A stretch of DNA of 64,000 bases from Bacillus sp. J37 (GTDB lineage Bacteria > Bacillota > Bacilli > Bacillales > Bacillaceae). Position numbers and translations under genes: made by a program. Below the pieces are notes generated by a model that did no database searches, was not told the origin of the DNA, and saw only the letters and a list, made by a program, of their open reading frames with translations. The stretch covers positions 59,500-123,499 of the forward strand of contig NZ_JAEK01000011.1 in assembly GCF_000518865.1 (NCBI RefSeq), in the 5' to 3' direction. The first letter of the stretch is position 1. Every line of letters begins with the position of its first letter. This document shows positions 19,589-29,514 of this stretch, piece after piece.

Positions 19589-20620
19589 TTATCGATTCTC
19601 CATAATATTTACAAGGTCTTCCATTTCATGAGTTTTAACACGTGCCATTAAAGCATCCACAGCTTCTTTAGGAGCCTTCCCATTAAATAGGACATCATAC
19701 AACGCTTCAGTTATCGGCATCTTTACATTATACTTTTTGGCTAATTGATAACCTGCTTTTGTCGTTCTAACACCTTCAACAACCATCCCCATATTTTGTA
19801 ATACTTCATCTAAATTGTGGCCTTTACCCAACAAATTACCGGCACGCCAGTTTCTAGAATGAACGCTTGTACAAGTGACAATTAAATCACCGATCCCAGT
19901 CAATCCTGAGAAAGTGAGAGGATTTCCACCCATTATGCTGCCTAAACGGGCAATTTCCGCTAGACCGCGTGTAATCAGTGCCGCTTTGGCATTATCTCCA
20001 TAGCCGAGTCCGTCTGTAATACCTGCAGCCAATGCAATGATATTTTTAAGTGCTCCACCGATTTCCACCCCAATTATATCGGGGTTTGTGTATACTCTAA
20101 AATGTTGATTGATAAAAAGATCTTGTATGTATTCCGCTGCTTTCATATTCTTGGAGGACGATGTTACTGTTGTGATATGCCTTTTGCTCACTTCTTCAGC
20201 GTGACTCGGACCCGAAAGTACCACAACATCTGTTAATAATTCCTTAGGCATTTCCAATTCAATAATTTCTGAAATTCTAAGTAAGGAATCCGGCTCGATC
20301 CCTTTACTAACATGAACAATAGTGACAGGTTTTTTTATGATTTGTCGCATATCTTTCAATACATCTCGAATCGCCTTCGTTGGAACTGCCAAAACAACTG
20401 TATTAACATCCATTAAACTTTCTGCGAAATTAGAAACTCCTTCAATATTTGACGGAAGTTCCACACCTGGTAAATACTTTTCATTCTTTTTTGTAGCATT
20501 AATTTCCTTAATTAATTCAGGACGATGGCCCCAAATTTTGACATGATGTCCATTATCAGCTAGTACAATGGCAAGTGCTGTTCCCCAGCTACCTGCACCT
20601 AATACCGTTAATTGCTCCAT
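19589..20620 (-). CDS. gpsA: Glycerol-3-phosphate dehydrogenase [NAD(P)+]
   Basis: Reduces dihydroxyacetone phosphate to sn-glycerol 3-phosphate for membrane lipid synthesis. The N-terminal Rossmann motif VLGAGSWGTALA, then GPSHAEEV, GVEIGGALKNIIALAAG and LTGIGDLIVTCTS are visible. I start at ATG 20620 (343 residues) because MEQLTVLGAGSWG is the family N-terminus; a longer frame to 20707 adds 29 residues without support. An AAAGGG lies about 9 bases upstream. It follows der, as in B. subtilis. Confidence 0.95.
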   Translation of the reverse strand: MEQLTVLGAGSWGTALAIVLADNGHHVKIWGHRPELIKEINATKKNEKYLPGVELPSNIEGVSNFAESLMDVNTVVLAVPTKAIRDVLKDMRQIIKKPVTIVHVSKGIEPDSLLRISEIIELEMPKELLTDVVVLSGPSHAEEVSKRHITTVTSSSKNMKAAEYIQDLFINQHFRVYTNPDIIGVEIGGALKNIIALAAGITDGLGYGDNAKAALITRGLAEIARLGSIMGGNPLTFSGLTGIGDLIVTCTSVHSRNWRAGNLLGKGHNLDEVLQNMGMVVEGVRTTKAGYQLAKKYNVKMPITEALYDVLFNGKAPKEAVDALMARVKTHEMEDLVNIMENR

Positions 20621-20671
20621 AATCTCACGCCCTTTATCTGTAAATAGGTGGCTAGATGCAAAACAAATGTA

Positions 20672-20704
20672 CATGTTGAAATGAATTGACATTTCTTCAA
20701 CATG
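20672..20704. terminator. Hairpin between der and gpsA
   Basis: CATGTTGAA and TTCAACATG form a perfect 9-bp inverted repeat in the 112-base gap. On the minus strand it is followed by TACATTTGTTTTG, a weak T tract; on the plus strand by CACTTTTT. It could partly terminate der transcripts before gpsA. Confidence 0.4.
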
Positions 20705-20732
20705 CACTTTTTAGCTTATCAAAATAAATTTA

Positions 20733-22043
20733 TTACTTTCTTTCTCTTGCAAAGATCTTTATTGGCGTACCATCAAACTCAAAGGCTGCCCTTATTCTAT
20801 TTTCTAAAAATCGCTCATATGAAAAATGCATTAACTCAGGCTCATTTACAAATACCACAAAAGTTGGCGGTTTTACTGCCACTTGAGCTGTATAGAAAAT
20901 CTTTAGTCGTTTCCCTTTATGTGTAGGTGTTGGATTCATAGCAACAGCGTCCATTACAACGTCATTTAATACATTTGTTTGTACACGTCTTGAGTGATTT
21001 TCACTAGCTAATATGATGTGTGGCATTAATGTATGAATTCTTTTTTTCGTTTTTGCTGATAAGAAAACAATTGGAGCGTAATCTAAAAACTTAAAATGAT
21101 CACGAATATTGGCCTCAAATTCCTTCATTGTTTTTTCATCTTTTTCAACAGCATCCCACTTGTTTACAACGATAACTACTGCCTTGCCAGCTTCATGTGC
21201 GTATCCGGCAATATGTTTATCCTGTTCAATGATTCCTTCTTCTCCATTAATAACAACCAAAATAACATCTGATCGATCAATCGCCTTTAATGCACGCATA
21301 ACACTATATTTCTCGGTCGTTTCATATACTTTTCCTTTTTTTCTCATACCAGCTGTATCAATAATAACGAACTCTTGTCCTTCATATTTATAGACTGTAT
21401 CAATTGCATCCCTGGTCGTTCCCGCAATATCGCTAACAATTACCCGATCTTCTCCTAGAATTGCATTAACAAGTGAAGATTTCCCTACATTAGGTCGACC
21501 AATTAGAGAAAATTTAATTGTTGATTCATCATAATCTTCTGATCCTATATTTTTAAAATGCTTAGCCACCTCATCTAATAAATCCCCTAATCCTAAACCA
21601 TGGGAACCTGAAATAGGAAAAGGCTCTCCAAATCCAAGAGAATAAAAATCATAGATATTTGCACGCATTTCCGGATTATCAACCTTGTTAACAGCCAAAA
21701 CAACAGGTTTATTTGATCGATATAAAATTTTTGCAACTTCTTCGTCTGCCGCAGTTACCCCTTCTCGCACATTTGTTAGAAACACGATCACATCTGCTTC
21801 TTCAATAGCTATTTCAGCTTGATGACGTATTTGTGCTAAAAAAGGCTCATCTCCAATATCAATTCCACCTGTATCAATGATATTAAATTGATAATTTAAC
21901 CATTCACCGGAACTATAAATTCTATCTCTTGTAACACCAGGTATATCTTCAACGATTGAAACTCGTTCACCGACAATTCGATTAAAAATCGTTGACTTAC
22001 CTACATTTGGTCTTCCTACAATTGCTATTACTGGTTTTGCCAT
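20733..22043 (-). CDS. der: Ribosome biogenesis GTPase Der (EngA)
   Basis: Essential double-GTPase acting in 50S subunit assembly. Two tandem G domains are seen, each with GRPNVGKS P-loops (about residues 9-17 and 182-190), DTGG/DTAG switches and NKxD motifs (VNKVD, VNKWD), followed by a KH-like C-terminal domain ending [15 protein letters not shown] 22043 gives 436 residues, the same as B. subtilis; AAGGTG lies 6 bases upstream and an upstream GTG is part of that site. A large structured repeat lies just upstream (22071-22282). Confidence 0.97.
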   Translation of the reverse strand: MAKPVIAIVGRPNVGKSTIFNRIVGERVSIVEDIPGVTRDRIYSSGEWLNYQFNIIDTGGIDIGDEPFLAQIRHQAEIAIEEADVIVFLTNVREGVTAADEEVAKILYRSNKPVVLAVNKVDNPEMRANIYDFYSLGFGEPFPISGSHGLGLGDLLDEVAKHFKNIGSEDYDESTIKFSLIGRPNVGKSSLVNAILGEDRVIVSDIAGTTRDAIDTVYKYEGQEFVIIDTAGMRKKGKVYETTEKYSVMRALKAIDRSDVILVVINGEEGIIEQDKHIAGYAHEAGKAVVIVVNKWDAVEKDEKTMKEFEANIRDHFKFLDYAPIVFLSAKTKKRIHTLMPHIILASENHSRRVQTNVLNDVVMDAVAMNPTPTHKGKRLKIFYTAQVAVKPPTFVVFVNEPELMHFSYERFLENRIRAAFEFDGTPIKIFARERK

Positions 22044-22070
22044 ACAATACACCTTCCCTGACTATATAAA

Positions 22071-22282
22071 GTGAGACTTCCATCAGTAGGGAGTTCTTCA
22101 ACCCTCACTGATGGTTAGCGAGACTTATCACGCTTAAAACGCCACATCCTGTGGCTTCGCCTGACTAGGACGTCCTGTCCTTCGTCGGACCTTTTATTGG
22201 CAGTTAAATCTCCCGCACTCTATTTTGGATTCTATCGAATCTTGATGCGGAGTTTTACTGCCAGTTAAGGTGGGATAAACTC
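22071..22282. repeat. Structured intergenic element upstream of der
   Basis: A block of successive inverted repeats within the 575-bp gap 22044-22618: CCATCAGTAGGG with CCCT-ACTGATGG (22080-22114), GCCACATCCTGTGGC (22141-22155), AGGACGTCCT (22167-22176), GTCC/GGAC (22177-22190), and a long arm TGGCAGT-AAA-CTCC-GCA pairing with TGC-GGAG-TTTACTGCCA (22198-22263). GAGACTT occurs twice around the first hairpin. It looks like a dispersed intergenic repeat of Bacillaceae, which I infer from its form. The rest of the gap (22283-22550) shows nothing I can name. Confidence 0.6.
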
Positions 22283-22553
22283 AATTTGCAAATAAGAGCG
22301 ACATTATGGTGATGTTCCTATACAAAAAGTTCTGAATTTGATCTTACATTTAACATGAGACATTTCTTCATCTCAAACCAAATTCCATCCACTGAAACTC
22401 TATATATGTATTCATTAGCTTATTTTACGAATAATAAACAATCACTTCAATGCTAAATATTTTCTCTTATTAAAAACCTGACTTGCTTTCCCAAGTCATA
22501 ATTGGATAACACTTTCATATTCTTCATAACACTGACTGATCTTATAAAAGAAA

Positions 22554-22576
22554 CCCTTCTATATTAACAAGAAGGG
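22554..22576 (-). terminator. Terminator downstream of the YIEGIA module
   Basis: CCCTTCT and AGAAGGG pair around a 9-base loop, followed by TTTCTTTT on the minus strand, 43 bases after the stop of the 62-residue gene. Confidence 0.85.
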
Positions 22577-22618
22577 CTTAACTTTTATATATTATCAAAC
22601 ATTTCCTAAATTCACAAC

Positions 22619-22807
22619 TTAGTGCTTGACGATGACATACATATCATCACCAATGCCGTGTGCAATACCATCAAGTATTGCTTCGAGATTTTTAGCATAA
22701 AAATTCATTTCTTCTGTTGTTTTGCATATAAAAATAGCTGTCCCACCTGCTGCTTTTGTTTTATCGGTTGTTATAATAGCCAGTATATATTTTTCTAGTG
22801 CACTCAA
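22619..22807 (-). CDS. Small protein, capping complex subunit for YIEGIA
   Basis: A 62-residue soluble protein (TTG start, GGAGG 7 bases upstream) located directly after the YIEGIA gene with no gap. The sequence EKYILAIITTDKTKAAGGTA and IFICKTTEEMNFYAKNLEAI suggests a small alpha/beta fold. I recall a family named capping complex subunit for YIEGIA for genes in this position; the assignment rests on that memory and on adjacency. No enzymatic motif is visible. Confidence 0.65.
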   Translation of the reverse strand: MSALEKYILAIITTDKTKAAGGTAIFICKTTEEMNFYAKNLEAILDGIAHGIGDDMYVIVKH

Positions 22808-23698
22808 TTAATTCCCTCCTCGACGATTTGCTTTCGCTTCAGACGGCATTCTAATGGCATTTTCCAGAGTTGGTACATTTCCGATAACACGAATAGCTTT
22901 ATCAACATCACGGTCTTGCGGCAGTACAAACACTCCCAGGCGACCATCACCAAGGTCACGCTTTGCTAGTGGAACTAAAGAAGGTTCACCAGAGTCCCGA
23001 ACAACCCCCATTGCAGTCGACACATCATGTAAAATCGCTTGACGCTGACCTAGATTCGCAATTGTTGTCCGGGAATTTTCATTTTTGGGTGTCAAGACAA
23101 ACCCCATCCCATATTTTAAAACTGCTTCTTGTTTATCTGGTATCCCAATATTCATAATATAAATATTATCTACATACAATCCAGCGCCTTCAAAATGCGG
23201 TTCTACAAATTCAATGTTAACCAGGTCTTTTATTCTGCTGCCTGACATTAACTTACGGCATATTAAAAAGCAGACAATTCCAACGATAATGGCTACATAC
23301 ACATTTACGACTAAATACGTGAAAGTCGTAAAAAGAGATGTGAAAATAACAAGGTAGTTCCTACTTTCAAACGCTATCGCGATTCCCTCAATATATGTAT
23401 TTCCCCTTGGAACCAGCTCATATTCGTCTAACACAGTTAACGTATTTCTTTCCATATTCCTAACATCCCGGAATTGTGACGCGGCAACAGTTAAAAATGT
23501 GATTGCTGTAAAATCTTCCTCCATAATTGAGGGGACGGCAACTGTTCCTAAGCCTGCAGCAATAAAACCAAGCGCTACATGGATAATTTTCCCGTGCAAG
23601 TATGTTGGATATTGCCTGTAGTCAGTTCTTAACATATGTAACCTTGTAAGAACTCCAACAATTACACCAAATAAAACAGGTAATGTGTATTCATTCAT
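22808..23698 (-). CDS. YIEGIA-domain membrane protein
   Basis: A 296-residue protein containing the signature YIEGIA at residues 102-107. About four membrane helices are predicted (5-22, 38-57, 115-132, 133-149), followed by a cytoplasmic C-terminal half. It sits between der and fni, the slot of yphB (seaA) in B. subtilis, a gene linked to spore envelope assembly; I could not confirm orthology. ATG 23698 lies 1 base after the yphA-like stop, with AAGGAT upstream, so the three genes form one operon. Molecular function unknown. Confidence 0.7.
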   Translation of the reverse strand: MNEYTLPVLFGVIVGVLTRLHMLRTDYRQYPTYLHGKIIHVALGFIAAGLGTVAVPSIMEEDFTAITFLTVAASQFRDVRNMERNTLTVLDEYELVPRGNTYIEGIAIAFESRNYLVIFTSLFTTFTYLVVNVYVAIIVGIVCFLICRKLMSGSRIKDLVNIEFVEPHFEGAGLYVDNIYIMNIGIPDKQEAVLKYGMGFVLTPKNENSRTTIANLGQRQAILHDVSTAMGVVRDSGEPSLVPLAKRDLGDGRLGVFVLPQDRDVDKAIRVIGNVPTLENAIRMPSEAKANRRGGN

Positions 23699-23699
23699 T

Positions 23700-24308
23700 T
23701 TATCCTTGTTTCTCCTTTGTTGGTTTTTGCAATTTTACTACGGAGTTCTCAACAACCATTGTGAAATGTTGTATACCACTCCATAAAAAGATTATGAAAC
23801 AGCCTATTGATAACATATCTAAAAAAGATTCTGTCCCAAATGTTATTTCATAATGAAATTGCCCTAATACGATCCAATAAAGAACTTCTCCTTGACAGAG
23901 CGCAATCAAATAAAGTGAATAACGCTGTAACGATGCACGCCCTAAATAAATGGCTAATATACTTATGAAGGCGCCAATGATAAAGCGAATATCTAAGATA
24001 AACCATACTGGATCATATATCCTAAACAACATAATTCCTGCATATGCAAATGTAATCGTTAAGCTAGTTAAATAAAAAGAAATCAATTTAAATTTACCTT
24101 CGTTTACAGCCAGATAATATCCCAAAAATAAAGATAATAACAATGTCATATTGATAGAATAAGTTAAAAAAACTACATACCATTTACTTAACAGTATAGA
24201 GACTAAAATACCTATACTTACTTTCAATCGTTTCTTGCTCTTATCCATCATGAATGTTGTGAAAATCCAAGCCAACCACATAATCCAATAAAAAAAAATT
24301 CCTTCCAT
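23700..24308 (-). CDS. yphA: YphA-like polytopic membrane protein
   Basis: A hydrophobic 202-residue protein with about six predicted membrane helices and a basic tail KLQKPTKEKQG. The start at ATG 24308 is favoured because AGGAGG lies 6 bases upstream and MEGIFFYWIMWLAWIF begins with a membrane helix; a longer frame reaching 24404 lacks a ribosome binding site. Position upstream of the YIEGIA gene matches yphA of B. subtilis. Function unknown; the context suggests sporulation. Confidence 0.65.
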   Translation of the reverse strand: MEGIFFYWIMWLAWIFTTFMMDKSKKRLKVSIGILVSILLSKWYVVFLTYSINMTLLLSLFLGYYLAVNEGKFKLISFYLTSLTITFAYAGIMLFRIYDPVWFILDIRFIIGAFISILAIYLGRASLQRYSLYLIALCQGEVLYWIVLGQFHYEITFGTESFLDMLSIGCFIIFLWSGIQHFTMVVENSVVKLQKPTKEKQG

Positions 24309-24441
24309 CTCACTCCTCCTACTATTCCCATTATGTCTATTTCTCATTAGCTTTAATCGAATATTAGTAAAAAATAGCAAGCATAGATAGACGAATAACA
24401 ACAAAAAATGAACTATAAAATAGTAAAGGAGGAAAAAATAA

Positions 24442-24573
24442 ATGGGTAAAGACCGCCAGGAGAAAAAACTAAGAGAAAGTAAACGAGTTGAGTCAGATCG
24501 TGATCAATCATTAAATTATCCTGGAGCAACAACTTTAGAAGGACCAGAGGCTGCTCGAAAACGAAATAAATAA
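24442..24573 (+). CDS. ypzI: YpzI family small protein
   Basis: A 43-residue, highly charged protein (MGKDRQEKKLRESKRVESD, then LNYPGATTLEGPEAARKRNK) matching the Bacillus YpzI family. AGGAGG lies 9 bases before the ATG. It stands alone on the plus strand between the yphA-like gene and fni and ends at a strong two-way terminator (24585-24626). Function is unknown; it is found in spore formers. Confidence 0.88.
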   Translation: MGKDRQEKKLRESKRVESDRDQSLNYPGATTLEGPEAARKRNK

Positions 24574-24584
24574 TAATAAAAGAC

Positions 24585-24626
24585 AAAAAAGAGGAGAACC
24601 TTAATTAAAAAGGTCTCCTCTTTTTT
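24585..24626. terminator. Bidirectional terminator ypzI/fni
   Basis: AAAAAAGAGGAG pairs with CTCCTCTTTTTT around an 18-base loop with an inner CCTT/AAGG pairing. It has T runs on both strands and lies between the convergent ypzI and fni stops. Confidence 0.93.
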
Positions 24627-24628
24627 GT

Positions 24629-25693
<1,065 letters not shown>

Positions 25694-26842
25694 TTATTTT
25701 AATTTTTTTAATTGATCTCCAATCATTTCTCCTAATTGGAAACCTGAAGTTGCATCTTCCTTGGCTTGATACTGACTAACATCTTCATCTGAAGCTTTTG
25801 TTGTCTCTTCAAGCTCTCGGATACTTAATGATATTCTTTGTTCCGATTCATTAATATCCAAAACTTTTACTTTTACTTGTTGATTTTCGTCTAATACTTC
25901 GTGAGGAGTACCAATGTGCTTGTTAGATATTTGTGAAATATGTACAAGCCCCTCAACACCTGGAAGGATTTCCACAAACGCTCCAAAGGAAACTAAACGT
26001 TTTACTACACCATCAACAACATCACCAACTTGAACTTTTTCTTTAATGTTGGCCCATGGTCCAGGTAATGTTTCTTTGATTGATAACGAAATTCTTTCAT
26101 TATCACGGTCAACTGCAAGAATTTTCACAGAAACCTTCTGTCCTTCCTGCACAACATCAGATGGCTTATCAATATGTTGATGTGATAGTTGTGAAATGTG
26201 CACTAATCCATCAATTCCACCGATATCTACAAATGCACCAAAATCAGTTAAACGTTGAACGGTCCCTTCAATTGTAGATCCAACGTTTATAGAATCTAAA
26301 AGCTCAGATTTTTTTTCACTTTGCTCTTTTTCTATAACTGCTCGATGTGACAAAATAACTCGGTTTTTCTCTTTATCCAGCTCAACTACGATAAGAGAAA
26401 GAGTTTTCCCCATATACTCTGAGAAATCCTCTACGAAATGAGCTTCCACCAATGATGCAGGAATAAACCCTCTGACACCTAGGTCAACTACAAGACCGCC
26501 TTTTACAACATCTTTAACATCCGCATGAAAAACTTCTTTTGTTTCAAATTTTCTCACTAGTTCATCCCATGCTTTTTCTGCATCAACAGCTCTTTTTGAT
26601 AGAACCAGTGCTTCTTCCTCAACTTTTAATACTTTTAATTCAAGTTCATCATTTTCGCTTATGACATCAGAAGCTTTTTCAACATGTAGGCTTGAAAGCT
26701 CACTGATTGGAATGATACCAGAATGCTTACAATTTTCAATTTCTACAATTACCTGTTTTTCCTCTACCTTTGTTACGATTCCTTTTACGACATCACCAAC
26801 TTCAGGTGTTTCCACTTGAACACTGTTTAATTCTTCTACCAT
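25694..26842 (-). CDS. ypfD: S1-domain RNA-binding protein YpfD
   Basis: A ribosomal protein S1 homologue of 382 residues, the same length as B. subtilis YpfD. Four S1 domains are visible at about 15-85, 102-168, 188-257 and 273-343, the last two with GAFVDIGGIDGLVHISQLS and GAFVEILPGVEGLVHISQIS. The acidic tail differs from E. coli S1, which has six domains. A strong AGGAGGT lies 7 bases before ATG 26842. Low-GC Gram-positive S1 homologues are not essential for all translation, and the exact role is open. Confidence 0.95.
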   Translation of the reverse strand: MVEELNSVQVETPEVGDVVKGIVTKVEEKQVIVEIENCKHSGIIPISELSSLHVEKASDVISENDELELKVLKVEEEALVLSKRAVDAEKAWDELVRKFETKEVFHADVKDVVKGGLVVDLGVRGFIPASLVEAHFVEDFSEYMGKTLSLIVVELDKEKNRVILSHRAVIEKEQSEKKSELLDSINVGSTIEGTVQRLTDFGAFVDIGGIDGLVHISQLSHQHIDKPSDVVQEGQKVSVKILAVDRDNERISLSIKETLPGPWANIKEKVQVGDVVDGVVKRLVSFGAFVEILPGVEGLVHISQISNKHIGTPHEVLDENQQVKVKVLDINESEQRISLSIRELEETTKASDEDVSQYQAKEDATSGFQLGEMIGDQLKKLK

Positions 26843-26939
26843 CTCAATTACCTCCTTGTCAAAACCTGCGCTACTTTTGATTAACTATATGTAAGATTTC
26901 ATTTTATTAAAAAACAAAGAGTTTTTCTTCCCCTATAAT

Positions 26940-26962
26940 AAAATGAAAAATTCCTTCATTTT
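26940..26962 (-). terminator. Possible weak terminator after plsC
   Basis: AAAATGAA and TTCATTTT pair 51 bases beyond the plsC stop, followed by ATTATAG on the minus strand. The stem is AT-rich and the T tract is poor, so termination is doubtful. Confidence 0.3.
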
Positions 26963-27012
26963 AAACTTCTAATAAATGCTACTTTTTGTCAAGCAAGAAG
27001 ACTTCAATTCTT

Positions 27013-27588
27013 TTATTTTTGAAGCAGTTTATTTATTTCTTCCATAATTATACTTGTCATTTCTTCTGCGTTTATTTTTCTCTCTCGATATTCTTCCATA
27101 TTTATAGGTTTACCATAAACAACCCGAAGAGTGCGAAATGTTTTATATGGCCCTATTATAGCACATGGAACAACAGCAGCAGTAGAACGAAGTGCAAAGA
27201 ATCCGGCACCAGCTTGTCCTTTACCTAATTTACCATCTTTACTTCTAGTCCCTTCAGGAAACAATCCTAAAACATGACCTTCTTTTAATACTTTAAGCCC
27301 TGCACGGATTGCTTCACGATCTCCCCCACCGCGTTTCACAGGAAAAGTCCCAAAATTAGTTAACAATTGTTTAAGGACTGGTACATTAAAAAGTTCCGCT
27401 TTTGCCATAAATAATACTTTTCTCGGAGCTGTTACCCCTACTACAGGGGGGTCTAAATTACTTATATGATTTGTACATAACAACACTCCGCCTTCTTTGG
27501 GGAAATGTTCCAACCCTTCCACTTTAATTCGGAATGTTGGTCTTAATAAACCTGCAACAACTGACCTTGCAAAGGGATATAATGACAC
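27013..27588 (-). CDS. plsC: 1-acyl-sn-glycerol-3-phosphate acyltransferase
   Basis: Adds the second acyl chain in phosphatidic acid synthesis. The acyltransferase motif HX4D is present as TNHISNLDPP, followed by FMAKAELFNVP, the GTFPVKRG block and FPEGTRSKDGKLG. It has 191 residues, typical of the short family form. GTG 27588 begins 4 bases after the cmk stop, so it is probably co-transcribed with cmk. B. subtilis lacks plsC at this locus; many relatives have it here, by my recollection. Confidence 0.93.
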   Translation of the reverse strand: MSLYPFARSVVAGLLRPTFRIKVEGLEHFPKEGGVLLCTNHISNLDPPVVGVTAPRKVLFMAKAELFNVPVLKQLLTNFGTFPVKRGGGDREAIRAGLKVLKEGHVLGLFPEGTRSKDGKLGKGQAGAGFFALRSTAAVVPCAIIGPYKTFRTLRVVYGKPINMEEYRERKINAEEMTSIIMEEINKLLQK

Positions 27589-27592
27589 GGTA

Positions 27593-28261
27593 TCAAAGCC
27601 TTTCTTCTATATAATCTTCTATTTTTTTCACGACTTGTTGAATGGTTAAAGCAGTAGTGTCCAGTTCAATTGCATCTTCTGCCTTTCTAAGTGGAGCAAC
27701 CTCTCTTTCCGAGTCAAGCCTATCACGATTGGCAATTTCCTGTTTCAGCTTTTCAAGATCCGAATCAAATCCTTTTTTTAGATTTTCATCATGTCGTCGT
27801 TTTGCTCTTTCTTCAACCGAAGCTCTTAAAAAGATTTTTAGTTCAGCATCTGGTAATACGTGTGTACCAATGTCTCTTCCATCCATTACCACTCCACCTT
27901 GTAAAGCTAGTTGGCGCTGACGTTTTAACATTTCTTCTCTAACTAATGGATGCATAGCAACATATGATACATGATTTGTTACTTCGTTTGTTCGAATCAC
28001 TTCTGTAACATCTTCAGAATTCACCTTAACTATTTGTCCATCCTCTGAAGGGAAAAGCTCAATTTTAATTCTGGAGAGCACATCGGCTACTTGCTTTTCA
28101 TTTTTACAGTCCACATTTTCCTGTATAGCTATATATGTAAGTGCACGATACATCGCACCAGTATCAATATATATATATGAGTAATCTTCTGCGATTATTT
28201 TTGCAACTGTGCTTTTTCCTGCTGCAGCTGGTCCATCTATTGCTACCGAGATTTTTTTCAA
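27593..28261 (-). CDS. cmk: Cytidylate kinase
   Basis: Phosphorylates CMP and dCMP with ATP. The P-loop GPAAAGKST (residues 9-17), [11 protein letters not shown], and [20 protein letters not shown] are diagnostic. It has 222 residues, family-normal. The start is TTG 28261 with GGAGG 10 bases upstream. The gene heads the cmk-plsC pair, with ypfD following. Confidence 0.96.
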   Translation of the reverse strand: MKKISVAIDGPAAAGKSTVAKIIAEDYSYIYIDTGAMYRALTYIAIQENVDCKNEKQVADVLSRIKIELFPSEDGQIVKVNSEDVTEVIRTNEVTNHVSYVAMHPLVREEMLKRQRQLALQGGVVMDGRDIGTHVLPDAELKIFLRASVEERAKRRHDENLKKGFDSDLEKLKQEIANRDRLDSEREVAPLRKAEDAIELDTTALTIQQVVKKIEDYIEERL

Positions 28262-28429
28262 TGTTATAGTTCCTCCAAATAGGTTTTTAGTCTAGTAGTT
28301 TTCTTTGTCGCATCATCAGAACATATTTGGTTATCCATTTTTAGCTGTTCTAAACAACTTTTGTTATTATCATGATCAAGAGTTCCTTACCATACCTATT
28401 AACTTCTATTTCATAAAGAAAGACAAACA

Positions 28430-28461
28430 AATGAAGCAGGTCAAATGGCACCTGCATCATT
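28430..28461 (-). terminator. Terminator downstream of ypfB
   Basis: AATGATGCAGGT and ACCTGCTTCATT pair (one mismatch) around an 8-base loop directly after the ypfB stop and are followed by TGTTTGTCTTTC on the minus strand. Confidence 0.7.
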
Positions 28462-28637
28462 TATTGGCTAAATGTTTCCAGCCATTCAGTTATCGTAATT
28501 TTATTTACACCTTCATACTGAACAACACGGGAAAGATAAGGTTGAACTTGCGAATTTTGAATTAAAAGTTGTGCACAAACAAGTGCTATGAATTGTATAA
28601 CTATTAATTTAATTAATATACGTTCAACACGTTCCAT
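28461..28637 (-). CDS. ypfB: YpfB-like small protein
   Basis: A 58-residue frame: MERVERILIKLIVIQFIALV starts a membrane helix (about 8-27), followed by a short extracellular or periplasm-facing tail ending EWLETFSQ. A CGGAG motif lies 9-10 bases before the ATG, and a terminator follows the stop at once. It occupies the place of ypfB between motI and cmk in B. subtilis, and the ending resembles that family from memory. Function unknown. Confidence 0.75.
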   Translation of the reverse strand: MERVERILIKLIVIQFIALVCAQLLIQNSQVQPYLSRVVQYEGVNKITITEWLETFSQ

Positions 28638-28688
28638 TACGATTCAACTCCGGTATTTTCTTACTAGTATGGTTAAAAATACCGATTA

Positions 28689-29348
28689 TTATTCTTCGAC
28701 AAGACCTTTCCTACGCAACTGGATTTGTTGATTAAAACAAAATTGAAGCAAAATTTGTCTTGTCTCTTCGTTTATATTTATAAATTGTATTGGAGCTTTC
28801 ACGTATAACTCATGATCTGCTGGTATTAACCGAATAATTTTCCCCTTAACTCTTATATATTCCATTTGATCTTTATGAAAAGGCAGAGCAAACCATATTA
28901 GTATCTCCTGATCTTTCTTTAGGTTCGTCGTATGAGGAAGAAGAAGAGCTGTCCCTCCCGCACTTATATCTGAAGTTACAGCTGTGAAAGCCTGAAATTC
29001 ACTCCCAATCGGATGTATTGCAACATCTAAGTTTGTATCAATTCTAACAAACTGTCTTCTTTGTATACGAATAAGCTGATGATCACCTGGATATGTTAGT
29101 GAAATCATTGGAATATTTTCCTTCGTTCGACCTGTTACTTCTGTCTGAAATCGATAAACATTATCATTTGTTACAAATGAAGCAACCAGCTCAGTTCCAA
29201 TGATTAAAAAAGCCGTACGGCCGGTATCCAGGTTAATAGGGTAATCAATAAAAAGCTTATTGTCTTTTCTTTCAACTAGTTTACATTTTAATCTTTCTAA
29301 TTTTTCACCTTTTGTTTCTAACGTAATGGCATCCCCAATTTTCAGCAC
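28689..29348 (-). CDS. motI: c-di-GMP-binding PilZ protein (flagellar brake MotI/YpfA)
   Basis: A 219-residue protein with an N-terminal YcgR-like half and a C-terminal PilZ domain. The c-di-GMP motifs are RIQRRQFVRID (RxxxR) and SDISAGGTALL (D-x-S-x-x-G). In B. subtilis, MotI (YpfA) binds c-di-GMP and disengages the MotA stator. I start at GTG 29348, because VLKIGDAITLE aligns with the MIEIGENVLLE start; an upstream ATG at 29375 adds nine residues, and the frame extends further to 29474. The ribosome binding site is only moderate, so the start is uncertain. Confidence 0.85.
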   Translation of the reverse strand: MLKIGDAITLETKGEKLERLKCKLVERKDNKLFIDYPINLDTGRTAFLIIGTELVASFVTNDNVYRFQTEVTGRTKENIPMISLTYPGDHQLIRIQRRQFVRIDTNLDVAIHPIGSEFQAFTAVTSDISAGGTALLLPHTTNLKKDQEILIWFALPFHKDQMEYIRVKGKIIRLIPADHELYVKAPIQFININEETRQILLQFCFNQQIQLRRKGLVEE

Positions 29349-29480
29349 ATTATCACTCTCTCTAAGTACTCTCATTCTTATTAAAGCATGGACAATTCCG
29401 TTGTGCAAGAGACAATTCATTAATAGCCATATGTATAAATATCGTTTTTTTACTAACACAGGATATAACAACAAAAAGAA

Positions 29481-29504
29481 GGATACCCATTTTAATAGGC
29501 ATCC
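29481..29504 (-). terminator. Terminator downstream of sleB-ypeB
   Basis: GGATGCC and GGTATCC pair (one G-T pair) on the minus strand around a 10-base loop and are followed by TTCTTTTTG, 11 bases after the ypeB stop. Confidence 0.85.
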
Positions 29505-29514
29505 TCCTGCTTTC

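Noticed and set aside
20621..20707. N-terminal extension of gpsA
   Set aside because: The 29 extra residues include the der-gpsA hairpin and are unlike any GpsA N-terminus; the ATG at 20620 gives the family start.
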